Source: an uncultured Pseudomonadota bacterium
GTDB lineage: Bacteria; Pseudomonadota; Gammaproteobacteria; Burkholderiales; Eutrophovitaceae
Reading direction: 5' to 3'
DNA: 5,540 bases
Assembly: GCA_913057845.1 (NCBI GenBank)
Contig: CAJXPC010000137.1
Span: 1 to 5,540 of the forward strand
Shown: in pieces, positions 1 to 5,491 of the stretch
Layout of the letters: every line of letters begins with the position of its first letter
How positions within the stretch are numbered: position 1 is the stretch's first letter
The notes under the pieces: model-generated
The model's database searches: none
What the model was told of the DNA's origin: nothing
The model's input: the letters and a program-made list of their open reading frames with translations, nothing else
Made by a program: the position numbers and the translations under genes

Positions 1-114
1 ATTGGGGCCCCGGAACTGGTTAATTATTCGGTGAAAGAGGGATTTGGTGAGCGTATTGCGAGAAAGTTTGGCGCAGAGATATTCAATAAAACAATGAGTT
101 ACAACTTATATTAA
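1..114 (+). CDS. C-terminal end of an unrecognised protein (5' partial)
   Basis: This is the only + strand frame open from the window edge. It encodes the last 37 residues of a protein and ends at TAA 112-114; the start lies outside the window. The visible tail is mixed charged and hydrophobic (it includes KEGFGERIARKFGAEIF and ends MSYNLY), with no membrane segment, cysteine motif or repeat. I do not recognise the family. It does not resemble the C-terminus of RluC, whose gene neighbours yceF in enterobacteria. The gene converges on yceF with only 17 bases between the two stop codons, and I see no terminator in that gap. One other frame on the opposite strand is also open to the edge but has no evident start codon. 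That the frame is coding is likely; its function is unknown. Confidence 0.5.
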   Translation: MGAPELVNYSVKEGFGERIARKFGAEIFNKTMSYNLY

Positions 115-131
115 CGGTAATTTATAAAGTG

Positions 132-725
132 CTACGGCAATATAACGCCCTCATCTCGAAGCATCCTTGAGAGGGCGATTAAAGGCAAGCCGACCAAGGC
201 GGTTGGATCTGAGCCAAGAATCGATTCGAGCAGGGTAATGCCCAAGCCCTCAGACTTAGCACTTCCCGCACAGCCCAGCACATCTTCTGCCTCTACATAG
301 CGTTCGATCTCAGATAGGCTAAGCTGTCGAAATGTAACCTCGGTATCAACTACTACCGATTGATGCACGTTGGTGTGTGCGTTCAATACGCATACGCCCG
401 TATAAAAAAATGCAGTTCGCCCGCTCGCAAATTTAAGCTGCTCGATAGCTTTGTCTAAACTGCCTGGTTTAGATAATCTCACCCCATCACATTCGGCCAC
501 TTGATCCGAGCCAATGATAAAGTCCTTCCCACTCAAAGAAGTTATGGCGCGTGCTTTAGCAATAGATAATCTCTCTGCGCACACCCGAGCATCCTCATTG
601 GGCAGCGGGGTCTCATCCACATTTGGGGATTCCACTTGAAAGTCTTGATAAATACGCCCAAGTAACTCGCGGCGATATATCGAAGTAGACGCAAGAACAA
701 TAATTGGTAAGGTGCGGGAACTCAT
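132..725 (-). CDS. yceF: Maf/YceF-family nucleotide pyrophosphatase (7-methyl-GTP pyrophosphatase type)
   Basis: This encodes a 197-residue Maf-family protein (E. coli YceF is 194). The family hydrolyses non-canonical nucleoside triphosphates to the monophosphate and pyrophosphate in the cytoplasm; the YceF subgroup prefers 7-methyl-GTP. Visible motifs are the N-terminal substrate loop LASTSIYRRELL (residues 11-22), VDETP (36-40), IGSDQV (71-76) with the presumed catalytic Asp74, the KP of the KP.S/T-like segment (86-87), FYTG (107-110), CAGSAKSEGLGI (152-163) and LVGLPL (177-182). These match YceF rather than the dTTPase-type Maf. The loop has Ile where family members usually have Pro (STSIYRR against STSP.RR). 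The ATG at 725 is chosen because homology begins there. The frame stays open to 830, but that would add 35 unmatched residues running back into yceD. Upstream bases give only a weak ribosome binding site. It is divergent from yceD, an arrangement common in beta- and gammaproteobacteria. Confidence 0.93.
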   Translation of the reverse strand: MSSRTLPIIVLASTSIYRRELLGRIYQDFQVESPNVDETPLPNEDARVCAERLSIAKARAITSLSGKDFIIGSDQVAECDGVRLSKPGSLDKAIEQLKFASGRTAFFYTGVCVLNAHTNVHQSVVVDTEVTFRQLSLSEIERYVEAEDVLGCAGSAKSEGLGITLLESILGSDPTALVGLPLIALSRMLRDEGVILP

Positions 726-750
726 GGCTCTAATCTTTTTAGATAAAATT

Positions 751-779
751 TTGACAAATGCACATATAATCAATATTAT
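751..779 (+). promoter_or_regulatory. Sigma70-type promoter for the yceD-rpmF-plsX-fab operon
   Basis: A perfect -35 hexamer TTGACA (751-756) is followed by a 17-base spacer and TATTAT (774-779), five of six matches to the -10 consensus. It lies in the 63-bp spacer between divergent yceF and yceD. The expected transcription start, around 785-787, is only 2-4 bases before the yceD ATG at 789, so the message would be leaderless or nearly so. A perfect TATAAT also occurs at 765-770, but its 17-base-spaced -35 position (742-747, GATAAA) is poor. No convincing opposite-strand promoter for yceF was found. Transcription itself is inferred from these matches. Confidence 0.65.
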
Positions 780-788
780 GCGCGCGCA

Positions 789-1280
789 ATGAACAACCGA
801 CCCATCATCGACACATTGGGCTTTGCCCAAAAAACACAGTCACAAGACCTCCAGCTCAAACTGGTTGACTTGCCAAGGCTAACTGATGTGTCGGCTATCG
901 TAAATGACGTCATTCAAGCAAACATCATTGGCGGAATACAGCACGACGGTAAGTCGTTTATCCAACTTAAGATTTTAAGTGGTTTGACGCTGACATGCCA
1001 ACGGTGCATTGGTTTATTTGATTTTCAGATTAATTCGCACAGTCGGTTTATAATAACGCCCACAGAAGATGAGCTGGTTGAGATTTCGCAGGAAGAGCAA
1101 AATATCAACACGATGCTCGCTGAGAATGAATTAGATCTTATTGAATTTGTAGAAGATGAACTATTGTTGGCCTTGCCAATGGTTCCGCTTCACAAAGAAG
1201 GAGATTGTGAAAGACCTCAGCTGCTGGATGAGCAGTCAGATCCGACAAAACCGCTCAGTGGACTGAGACAGTCATCTTAA
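789..1280 (+). CDS. yceD: YceD/DUF177 family protein, 23S rRNA accumulation factor
   Basis: This encodes a 163-residue protein of the YceD (DUF177) family, which in E. coli and plants is linked to accumulation or processing of 23S rRNA; its biochemical activity is not well defined. Supporting motifs are the cysteine pair LTCQRC (Cys70, Cys73) after a beta-rich N-terminal half, an acidic middle (about 93-125), and the family signature VEDELLLALPMVPLH (121-135) followed by Cys140. It is slightly shorter than E. coli YceD (173), and its C-terminus (PLSGLRQSS) diverges from the usual PFAVL-like tail. The ATG at 789 fits the family N-terminus (P.IIDTL.FA) but has no Shine-Dalgarno sequence, in keeping with the near-leaderless promoter. 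It is the first gene of the operon and is followed 26 bases later by rpmF, the usual partner. Confidence 0.9.
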   Translation: MNNRPIIDTLGFAQKTQSQDLQLKLVDLPRLTDVSAIVNDVIQANIIGGIQHDGKSFIQLKILSGLTLTCQRCIGLFDFQINSHSRFIITPTEDELVEISQEEQNINTMLAENELDLIEFVEDELLLALPMVPLHKEGDCERPQLLDEQSDPTKPLSGLRQSS

Positions 1281-1306
1281 ATTTAGAAACTTTGGAGTGA
1301 ACACAA

Positions 1307-1486
1307 ATGGCCGTACAAAAAACTAAAGTATCACCATCTCGTCGTAATATGCGTCGTTCGCACGATGCGTTAACTGGCCCATCAATAGCGATCGAGCCAA
1401 GTACTGGAGAAACGCATCTTCGTCATCACATCAGCCCAAACGGCTTTTATCGTGGCAAGAAAGTCATTCAGAAAAGCGACGATTAA
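1307..1486 (+). CDS. rpmF: 50S ribosomal protein L32
   Basis: This encodes a 59-residue L32, a small basic protein of the large ribosomal subunit (57 residues in E. coli). Diagnostic stretches are MAVQ at the start, [14 protein letters not shown] (residues 9-22), [13 protein letters not shown] (34-46) and FYRGKKVI (47-54). It has no CxxC zinc motif, so it belongs to the zinc-independent form. The ATG is preceded by GGAG (1294-1297) with a 9-base gap, a good ribosome binding site, in contrast with the genes on either side (yceD and plsX), which lack one. The [16 protein letters not shown] pattern looks betaproteobacterial. The stop codon lies two bases before a long palindrome (1489-1520), which could separate L32 expression from that of the lipid genes. 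Confidence 0.97.
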   Translation: MAVQKTKVSPSRRNMRRSHDALTGPSIAIEPSTGETHLRHHISPNGFYRGKKVIQKSDD

Positions 1487-1488
1487 AT

Positions 1489-1520
1489 TTTTTGTAGGCA
1501 CTGATCAGTGCTTACAAAAA
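1489..1520. repeat. 32-bp near-perfect palindrome between rpmF and plsX
   Basis: The two 16-base arms are complementary about a centre between 1504 and 1505. Every position pairs except 1497/1512, which is a G·U wobble in RNA. The core GCACTGATCAGTGC (1498-1511) is a perfect 14-bp palindrome, flanked by TTTTTGTA on the left and TACAAAAA on the right. As RNA it could form a stem of about 14 bp with a GAUC loop. The T run is on the 5' side and the A run on the 3' side, opposite to an intrinsic terminator, and only TTTGG follows. It may be an operator, an RNA processing or stability hairpin, or neither; the sequence does not decide. Confidence 0.6.
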
Positions 1521-1532
1521 TTTGGCACACCA

Positions 1533-1577
1533 GCAACTTGAGACACAGTATTCAAGTGAGTTGCGCTGATGTGCAAC
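1533..1577 (+). promoter_or_regulatory. Possible alternative stem-loops in the plsX leader
   Basis: GTTGC at 1560-1564 can pair with GCAAC at 1533-1537 or with GCAAC at 1573-1577, so the two structures exclude each other. The downstream choice gives a 7-bp stem (1560-1566 with 1571-1577, one G·U) with a TGAT loop, 16 bases before the plsX ATG. A further 6-bp pair, ACTTGA/TCAAGT (1536-1541/1552-1557), lies inside the upstream structure. No ribosome binding site is seen before plsX. Short complementary segments arise easily by chance, so this is only a candidate control element. Confidence 0.25.
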
Positions 1578-1593
1578 AATCGACATACATCCA

Positions 1594-2607
1594 ATGACCG
1601 TCACAATAGCACTTGATTGCATGGGCGGTGACCATGGCGTCAAGGTTACCGTTCCTACTGCTATTCATTTCGTCAAAACTCGTCCCGATGCGCACGTCAT
1701 ATTAGTGGGCCTCTCAGATGAGATTAATAAAACGTTAAGCCGACATCCGCACAACCAAGATCGTTTAACAGTCATTCATGCTGAAGAAGTCATTGGTATG
1801 GACGAAGGTCCTGCACAGGCACTACGCACCAAGAAAAACTCATCCATGAGAATCGCAGTCAACCTGATCAAAGAAGAACAGGCAAATGCATGTGTGAGTG
1901 CGGGCAATACAGGTGCCTTGATGGCGATTTCGAGATTTGTACTCAAAATGTTACCCGGTATTGAACGGCCAGCGATCGCGTCTTTTTTACCAACCCATCA
2001 TGGTCAAGTCTGCATGCTCGATTTGGGAGCAAACGTGGACTGCTCCGCTGAGCATTTATTTCAATTCGCTGTCATGGGAAGCTGCTTGGTAAGCTCGAGC
2101 GGCGGCAGTAATTTCCCAAGCATTGGCCTTCTGAATGTTGGGTCAGAGGACATCAAAGGAAATGAAGTCGTTAAAGAGGCCTCAGAATTATTAAAACATA
2201 GTTCACTCAATTTCAAGGGCAATGTTGAGGGCACAGATATTTATAGAGGCACAACGGATGTAATTGTTTGCGACGGGTTTGTCGGTAATGTCGCACTCAA
2301 AACATCAGAGGGATTAGCCCAGATGTTAGGGAAGTATCTCAAAGAGGAGTTTCACCGAAACACACTCACGAAGATCTTAGGGGTATTGGCATCACCGGTG
2401 ATCAATCGTTTTAAACAACGTGTAGATCATAGGAGATACAACGGCGCAAGCTTATTAGGGTTAAGGGGCATTGTCGTCAAAAGTCATGGGGCAGCTGACG
2501 TGTATAGCCTCGGATTTGCAATGCAAAGAGCCTATGAAGAAGTTAAACACTCTATGCTCGATGCGATCACTGACAATATCAAAGTGCCGGAACAAAGAGA
2601 GTTGTGA
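1594..2607 (+). CDS. plsX: Phosphate acyltransferase PlsX (acyl-ACP:phosphate transacylase)
   Basis: This encodes a 337-residue PlsX (E. coli 356, B. subtilis 333). It converts long-chain acyl-ACP and phosphate into acyl-phosphate, which PlsY uses to acylate glycerol-3-phosphate; it acts in the cytoplasm as a peripheral membrane protein. Conserved segments are DCMGGDHG (8-15), [16 protein letters not shown] (71-86), [11 protein letters not shown] (100-110), GIERPA (122-127), [10 protein letters not shown] (141-150), [12 protein letters not shown] (225-236), [11 protein letters not shown] (282-292) and VKSHGAAD (295-302). The region around 245-275, variable and amphipathic in the family and associated with membrane contact, is present. 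The ATG at 1594 is right by homology ([13 protein letters not shown]) but has no Shine-Dalgarno sequence. Its ATGA overlaps the stop of a 29-codon GTG-started frame (1508-1597), so coupling is possible but unproven. The stop codon TGA overlaps the fabH ATG. Confidence 0.97.
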   Translation: MTVTIALDCMGGDHGVKVTVPTAIHFVKTRPDAHVILVGLSDEINKTLSRHPHNQDRLTVIHAEEVIGMDEGPAQALRTKKNSSMRIAVNLIKEEQANACVSAGNTGALMAISRFVLKMLPGIERPAIASFLPTHHGQVCMLDLGANVDCSAEHLFQFAVMGSCLVSSSGGSNFPSIGLLNVGSEDIKGNEVVKEASELLKHSSLNFKGNVEGTDIYRGTTDVIVCDGFVGNVALKTSEGLAQMLGKYLKEEFHRNTLTKILGVLASPVINRFKQRVDHRRYNGASLLGLRGIVVKSHGAADVYSLGFAMQRAYEEVKHSMLDAITDNIKVPEQREL

Positions 2608-3563
2608 TGTATTCGCGAATTATTGGGACAGGAAGTTACCTACCTGAAAAAATATTAACGAATAAAGATCTTGAAAAATTTGTTGATACCAACGATGAGT
2701 GGATTGTGTCGCGTTCAGGCATCAAGCAAAGGCATGTCGCAGCAGATGATGAGGCCACAAGTGACTTAGCTACGAAAGCGGCTCAAATAGCAATTCAAAA
2801 TTCCGGTCTTAATGCCAGCGACATAGATCTCGTTATCGTCGCGACAACAACACCCGATATGGTTTTTCCAAGCACGGCCTGCATCGTGCAATCCAAATTA
2901 AACATTTCCGGATGTCCTGCGTTTGATGTCCAAGCGGTGTGCTCGGGTTTTGTTTATGGGCTGAATATCGCTGACTTGTTTATAAAGAGTGGTCAAGCAA
3001 AAAACGTATTACTCATTGGCGCTGAAGTCTATTCACGTATTCTTGACTGGAATGATCGAACCACGTGTGTGCTGTTTGGCGATGGCGCAGGTGCTGTCGT
3101 ACTCTCTAGCTCTGATAGCCCAGGGATTCTTCAAACGAGCCTGCACGCAGATGGGTCTTTGTACAAACACTTATGCGTTCCCGGTTGGGTTAAAGGTGGG
3201 AAGGTAGATGGATCACCTATGGTCCAAATGGATGGGGGCATCGTATTTAAATTTGCAGTTAAGGTTTTCGAGCAAACTGCCAGAGAGTTACTCACCGCCT
3301 CTGGAAAAACGATAGAAGAGCTCGATTGGTTTATTCCTCATCAAGCCAACATTCGGATTATGGAGTCCACCGCAAAGAAACTAAACTTACCCTTGGAGCG
3401 ATTGGTCGCAACTGTAGACCACCACGGCAATACCTCTGCCGCATCCATCCCTTTAGCGCTCGATGAAGCGGTTCGAGACGGGAGAGTCAATAAAGGACAA
3501 TTATTGTTAGTTGCCGGTGTTGGCGGCGGGTTCACGTGGGGTGGAGCTCTTCTTGAATTCTAG
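2607..3563 (+). CDS. fabH: 3-oxoacyl-ACP synthase III (FabH, KAS III)
   Basis: This encodes a 318-residue FabH (E. coli 317). It condenses a short acyl-CoA, usually acetyl-CoA, with malonyl-ACP to give 3-oxoacyl-ACP and CO2, starting each fatty acid chain. The catalytic triad is complete: Cys112 in AVCSGF, His245 in PHQANIR and Asn275 in HHGNTSAAS. The N-terminus [14 protein letters not shown], the DTNDEWI segment (28-34), [10 protein letters not shown] (157-166) and the C-terminal [11 protein letters not shown] (306-316) are typical. The ATG at 2607 is preferred over the GTG one codon upstream (2604), because it matches family N-termini and gives better spacing from the weak purine-rich AGAGAG (2596-2601). 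It overlaps plsX by one base (TGATG), which suggests translational coupling. Primer preference (acetyl or branched) cannot be read from the sequence; a proteobacterial context suggests acetyl-CoA. Confidence 0.97.
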   Translation: MYSRIIGTGSYLPEKILTNKDLEKFVDTNDEWIVSRSGIKQRHVAADDEATSDLATKAAQIAIQNSGLNASDIDLVIVATTTPDMVFPSTACIVQSKLNISGCPAFDVQAVCSGFVYGLNIADLFIKSGQAKNVLLIGAEVYSRILDWNDRTTCVLFGDGAGAVVLSSSDSPGILQTSLHADGSLYKHLCVPGWVKGGKVDGSPMVQMDGGIVFKFAVKVFEQTARELLTASGKTIEELDWFIPHQANIRIMESTAKKLNLPLERLVATVDHHGNTSAASIPLALDEAVRDGRVNKGQLLLVAGVGGGFTWGGALLEF

Positions 3564-3586
3564 TATTAAATAAAGGAATAACGATT

Positions 3587-4525
3587 GTGACAATAGCTTT
3601 TTTGTTTCCCGGGCAAGGATCCCAATCGGTGGGCATGATGGATGTTTTCTCCGAGGTTAGGGTTGTTAAAGACACATTTGAAGAGGCCTCGGTAATCCTC
3701 CAACAGGATATGTGGCAGCTCGCGCACGCGGGTTCAGAGGACCAACTCGCGCTCACAACCAACACCCAACCTTTAATGCTCATATCTGACGTTGCGATGT
3801 ATCGCGCTTGGATCAAACTAGGCGGCAAGTTACCTTCAATTTTAGCTGGGCATAGTCTGGGAGAATATGCCGCTTTGGTAGCGTCTGGTGCACTTAACTT
3901 CACCGATGCAGTACCGCTTGTTCGGCAAAGGTCAGAACTGATGCAAAATGCCGTGCCATCAGGTGTTGGTGCAATGGCTGCAGTGTTGGGCTTGAGTGAT
4001 GAAAACATTACCTTAGCGTGTCAAAACGCTACGGCAGAGGGAGGAGTAGCGGAACCCGCAAATTACAACGCCCCAGGACAAGTCGTGATAGCTGGGAACA
4101 AAGAAACGGTTGAAAAAGCCGTTGAGGAGGCAAAAAAACTTGGTGCTAAGCGCGCAATGTTGCTTGCAATGAGCACCCCGTCTCACTGTAGCCTCATCAA
4201 ACCAGCAGCAGACCTATTTGCATCAGTTTTAGACACAGTAAGTATTGGATCTACGGAGATTCCAGTCGTGCATAACGAAAACGTTCAAGAATCGAGTACA
4301 GCGCAGGATATTAAAGAGCGTTTATATCAACAACTATTTAAGCCGGTTCGTTGGGTTGAGACTATTCGCCATATTGTTAAGAAAGACATTCGTATCGGAT
4401 GCGAATGTGGTCCAGGAAAAGTAATTACCGGTCTCAACAAACGAATCGACAAAGAGTTCCAAATGATTTCTTTGGCCTCTCCAGAGGCAATGGAGCTAGC
4501 CATGAACGAATTTTCAGGAGGTTAA
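3587..4525 (+). CDS. fabD: Malonyl-CoA:ACP S-malonyltransferase (FabD)
   Basis: This encodes a 312-residue FabD (E. coli 309). It moves the malonyl group from CoA to the phosphopantetheine of ACP, supplying FabH and the elongation synthases. Visible features are FPGQGSQSVGM (7-17) forming the oxyanion region, the nucleophile elbow GHSLGEYAA (88-96) with Ser90, Arg115 in RQRSELM, which binds the malonyl carboxylate, the NYNAPGQVVIAG segment (159-170), catalytic His200 in PSHCSLIKPAA, and Gln249 in QQLFKPVRW. The start is GTG at 3587: AAGGA (3573-3577) lies 9 bases upstream and MTIAFLFPGQGSQ aligns with known N-termini. A GTG start on a core gene may modestly lower translation. It lies 23 bases after fabH, and its last codons contain the ribosome binding site of fabG. 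Confidence 0.97.
   Translation: MTIAFLFPGQGSQSVGMMDVFSEVRVVKDTFEEASVILQQDMWQLAHAGSEDQLALTTNTQPLMLISDVAMYRAWIKLGGKLPSILAGHSLGEYAALVASGALNFTDAVPLVRQRSELMQNAVPSGVGAMAAVLGLSDENITLACQNATAEGGVAEPANYNAPGQVVIAGNKETVEKAVEEAKKLGAKRAMLLAMSTPSHCSLIKPAADLFASVLDTVSIGSTEIPVVHNENVQESSTAQDIKERLYQQLFKPVRWVETIRHIVKKDIRIGCECGPGKVITGLNKRIDKEFQMISLASPEAMELAMNEFSGG
4516..4521 (+). promoter_or_regulatory. Full-consensus ribosome binding site for fabG
   Basis: AGGAGG lies in the final codons of fabD, six bases before the ATG at 4528. It is the strongest Shine-Dalgarno match in the window. It fixes the fabG start, although the frame stays open upstream to 4399 inside fabD. Confidence 0.85.
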
Positions 4526-4527
4526 CT

Positions 4528-5277
4528 ATGAATATAAGTTTGGCAGGTGAGGTGATCCTCGTGACTGGAGCGAGTCGCGGCATCGGTGCAGAGATTGCAA
4601 AGACGTTGGGTCTTGCGGGTGCAACCGTTGCAGGAACAGCCACTACAGATGAAGGGGCAAATCGGATTACTGAGATCTTCAAAAAAGAGAACATATCAGG
4701 TCGTGGCTATCGATTGGATGTCTCTAAGGTAGAAGAGTGCACTGCAGTCCTCTCGGAAGTAGAGAAGACACACGGGGCCATTTCAATCCTCATCAACAAC
4801 GCTGGCATCACCAGAGATAATCTATTGATGAGAATGAAAGAAGATGAATGGGATGACATCATGGATACCAATCTCAAGTCTGTCTATCGGCTCTCAAAAC
4901 TCGTATGTCGGGGCATGATGAAAGCGCGATCTGGAAAAATCATCAACTTGACCTCTGTTGTTGGGTTTATGGGTAACGCGGGTCAATCCAATTATGCTGC
5001 CGCGAAAGCAGGAATCGTGGGGTTCAGTAAATCTCTAGCCCGAGAACTCGGTGGGAGAAATATCAACGTTAATTGCGTGGCCCCTGGTTTTATTGATACA
5101 GAAATGACACAAGGTTTGGCCGAAGAGCAGAAAAAAACCTTAATTAATCAAGTGCCTTTAGGCCGTTTGGGCGAAGTCTCAGATATTGCGAATGCCGTTT
5201 TATTTTTGGCATCCAATCTATCCAGATACATCACAGGATCAACGATTCATGTCAATGGTGGCATGTTGATGGAATAG
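4528..5277 (+). CDS. fabG: 3-oxoacyl-ACP reductase (FabG)
   Basis: This encodes a 249-residue classical short-chain dehydrogenase/reductase (E. coli FabG is 244). It reduces 3-oxoacyl-ACP to (R)-3-hydroxyacyl-ACP with NADPH in each elongation cycle, normally as a cytoplasmic tetramer. It shows the cofactor loop VTGASRGIG (12-20), NNAGITRDNLLMRM (90-103), the catalytic residues Asn115 (DTNL), Ser143 (TSVVG), Tyr156 and Lys160 (SNYAAAKAG), VAPGFIDTEMT (184-194), and the C-terminal YITGSTIHVNGGM (234-246). The long identical stretch with E. coli FabG around residues 90-103, together with the neighbours, separates it from the many other SDR proteins. The start is set by AGGAGG at 4516-4521. The gap to fabD is 2 bases, so the two genes are almost certainly cotranscribed. 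Confidence 0.97.
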   Translation: MNISLAGEVILVTGASRGIGAEIAKTLGLAGATVAGTATTDEGANRITEIFKKENISGRGYRLDVSKVEECTAVLSEVEKTHGAISILINNAGITRDNLLMRMKEDEWDDIMDTNLKSVYRLSKLVCRGMMKARSGKIINLTSVVGFMGNAGQSNYAAAKAGIVGFSKSLARELGGRNINVNCVAPGFIDTEMTQGLAEEQKKTLINQVPLGRLGEVSDIANAVLFLASNLSRYITGSTIHVNGGMLME

Positions 5278-5297
5278 ACCCAAAGTTGCCTTTTATT

Positions 5298-5306
5298 TGG
5301 TAAAAT
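5298..5306 (+). promoter_or_regulatory. Possible extended -10 promoter for acpP
   Basis: TGGTAAAAT fits the extended -10 form TGnTATAAT with one mismatch. It sits 21 bases after the fabG stop. No good -35 hexamer stands 16-18 bases upstream, as can happen with extended -10 promoters. Transcription would begin near 5313, leaving an acpP leader of about 57 bases. ACP is needed in far greater amounts than its neighbours, and a separate acpP promoter is known in E. coli, so a promoter here makes sense, but the evidence is a single short motif. Confidence 0.4.
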
Positions 5307-5310
5307 ACCG

Positions 5311-5348
5311 CGCTTTAGTGAAGCGAATTCACTAAATCATTTTTTTTT
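5311..5348 (+). terminator. Stem-loop plus T run in the fabG-acpP spacer (weak terminator or leader hairpin)
   Basis: TTTAGTGAA (5314-5322) and TTCACTAAA (5328-5336) form a perfect 9-bp stem with a GCGAA loop, followed by TCA and a run of nine T (5340-5348). This has the layout of an intrinsic terminator, but the stem has only two G/C pairs and would be weak. A competing 5-bp hairpin, CGCTT/AAGCG (5311-5315/5321-5325), uses some of the same bases. It could reduce read-through from fabG or, if transcription starts near 5313, form a 5' hairpin on the acpP message. Confidence 0.4.
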
Positions 5349-5369
5349 AGAAACTGAGGGGTTTTGTAC

Positions 5370-5491
5370 ATGGAATCAATCGAGCAACGCGTCAAGAAAA
5401 TTGTTGCTGAGCAGCTGGGTGTTAACGAAGCTGACATCAAAAATGAGTCCACCTTTGTAGATGATCTAGGTGCTGATTCACTGGATACCGT
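5370..5491 (+). CDS. acpP: Acyl carrier protein, N-terminal half (truncated by end of genomic sequence)
   Basis: The 40 complete codons and two bases of codon 41 visible here encode the start of ACP, the small acidic carrier that holds fatty acyl intermediates on phosphopantetheine. Helix I ([17 protein letters not shown]) and the attachment motif [10 protein letters not shown] are clear; Ser37 is the phosphopantetheine site (Ser36 in mature numbering). A complete ACP is about 77-78 residues, so roughly half is present. GAGGGG (5356-5361) stands 8 bases before the ATG. It lies 92 bases after fabG, its usual place, and fabF would be expected next. The frame continues without a stop to the window end, but everything from 5492 is sequencing adapter. 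The truncation is therefore an artefact, not a pseudogene. Confidence 0.95.

Noticed and set aside
146..177. Inverted repeat CGCCCTC/GAGGGCG with an 18-base loop near the 3' end of yceF, considered as a terminator for the convergent genes.
   Set aside because: It lies inside yceF coding sequence, the loop is long, and no T run follows on either strand.
765..770. A perfect TATAAT considered as the main -10 box for yceD.
   Set aside because: It is only 8 bases from TTGACA, the sequence at its proper -35 position is poor, and it lacks the extended TGn. TATTAT at 774-779 has exact 17-base spacing.
726..830. A longer yceF start, extending the – strand frame to 830.
   Set aside because: The extra 35 residues do not match the family, cross the divergent promoter and run into yceD. 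MSSRTLPIIVLAST at 725 fits the known N-terminus.
1522..1551. TTGGCA with CAGTAT 18 bases later, considered as a plsX promoter.
   Set aside because: The -10 matches only three of six consensus bases, too weak to annotate.
2989..3207. A 72-codon + strand frame inside fabH.
   Set aside because: It lies wholly within the well-supported FabH gene in another frame, with no recognisable motif or ribosome binding site.
3341..4008. Open frames on the – strand beneath fabH and fabD.
   Set aside because: They are antisense to clearly conserved enzymes, with low-complexity Ser/Ala/Pro-rich translations typical of shadow frames.
1..5491. Mobile elements, CRISPR arrays, tRNA or rRNA genes, toxin-antitoxin or defence genes.
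   Set aside because: No repeat-spacer pattern, transposase, RNA gene or accessory gene is visible; gene order is that of the conserved fab cluster throughout.
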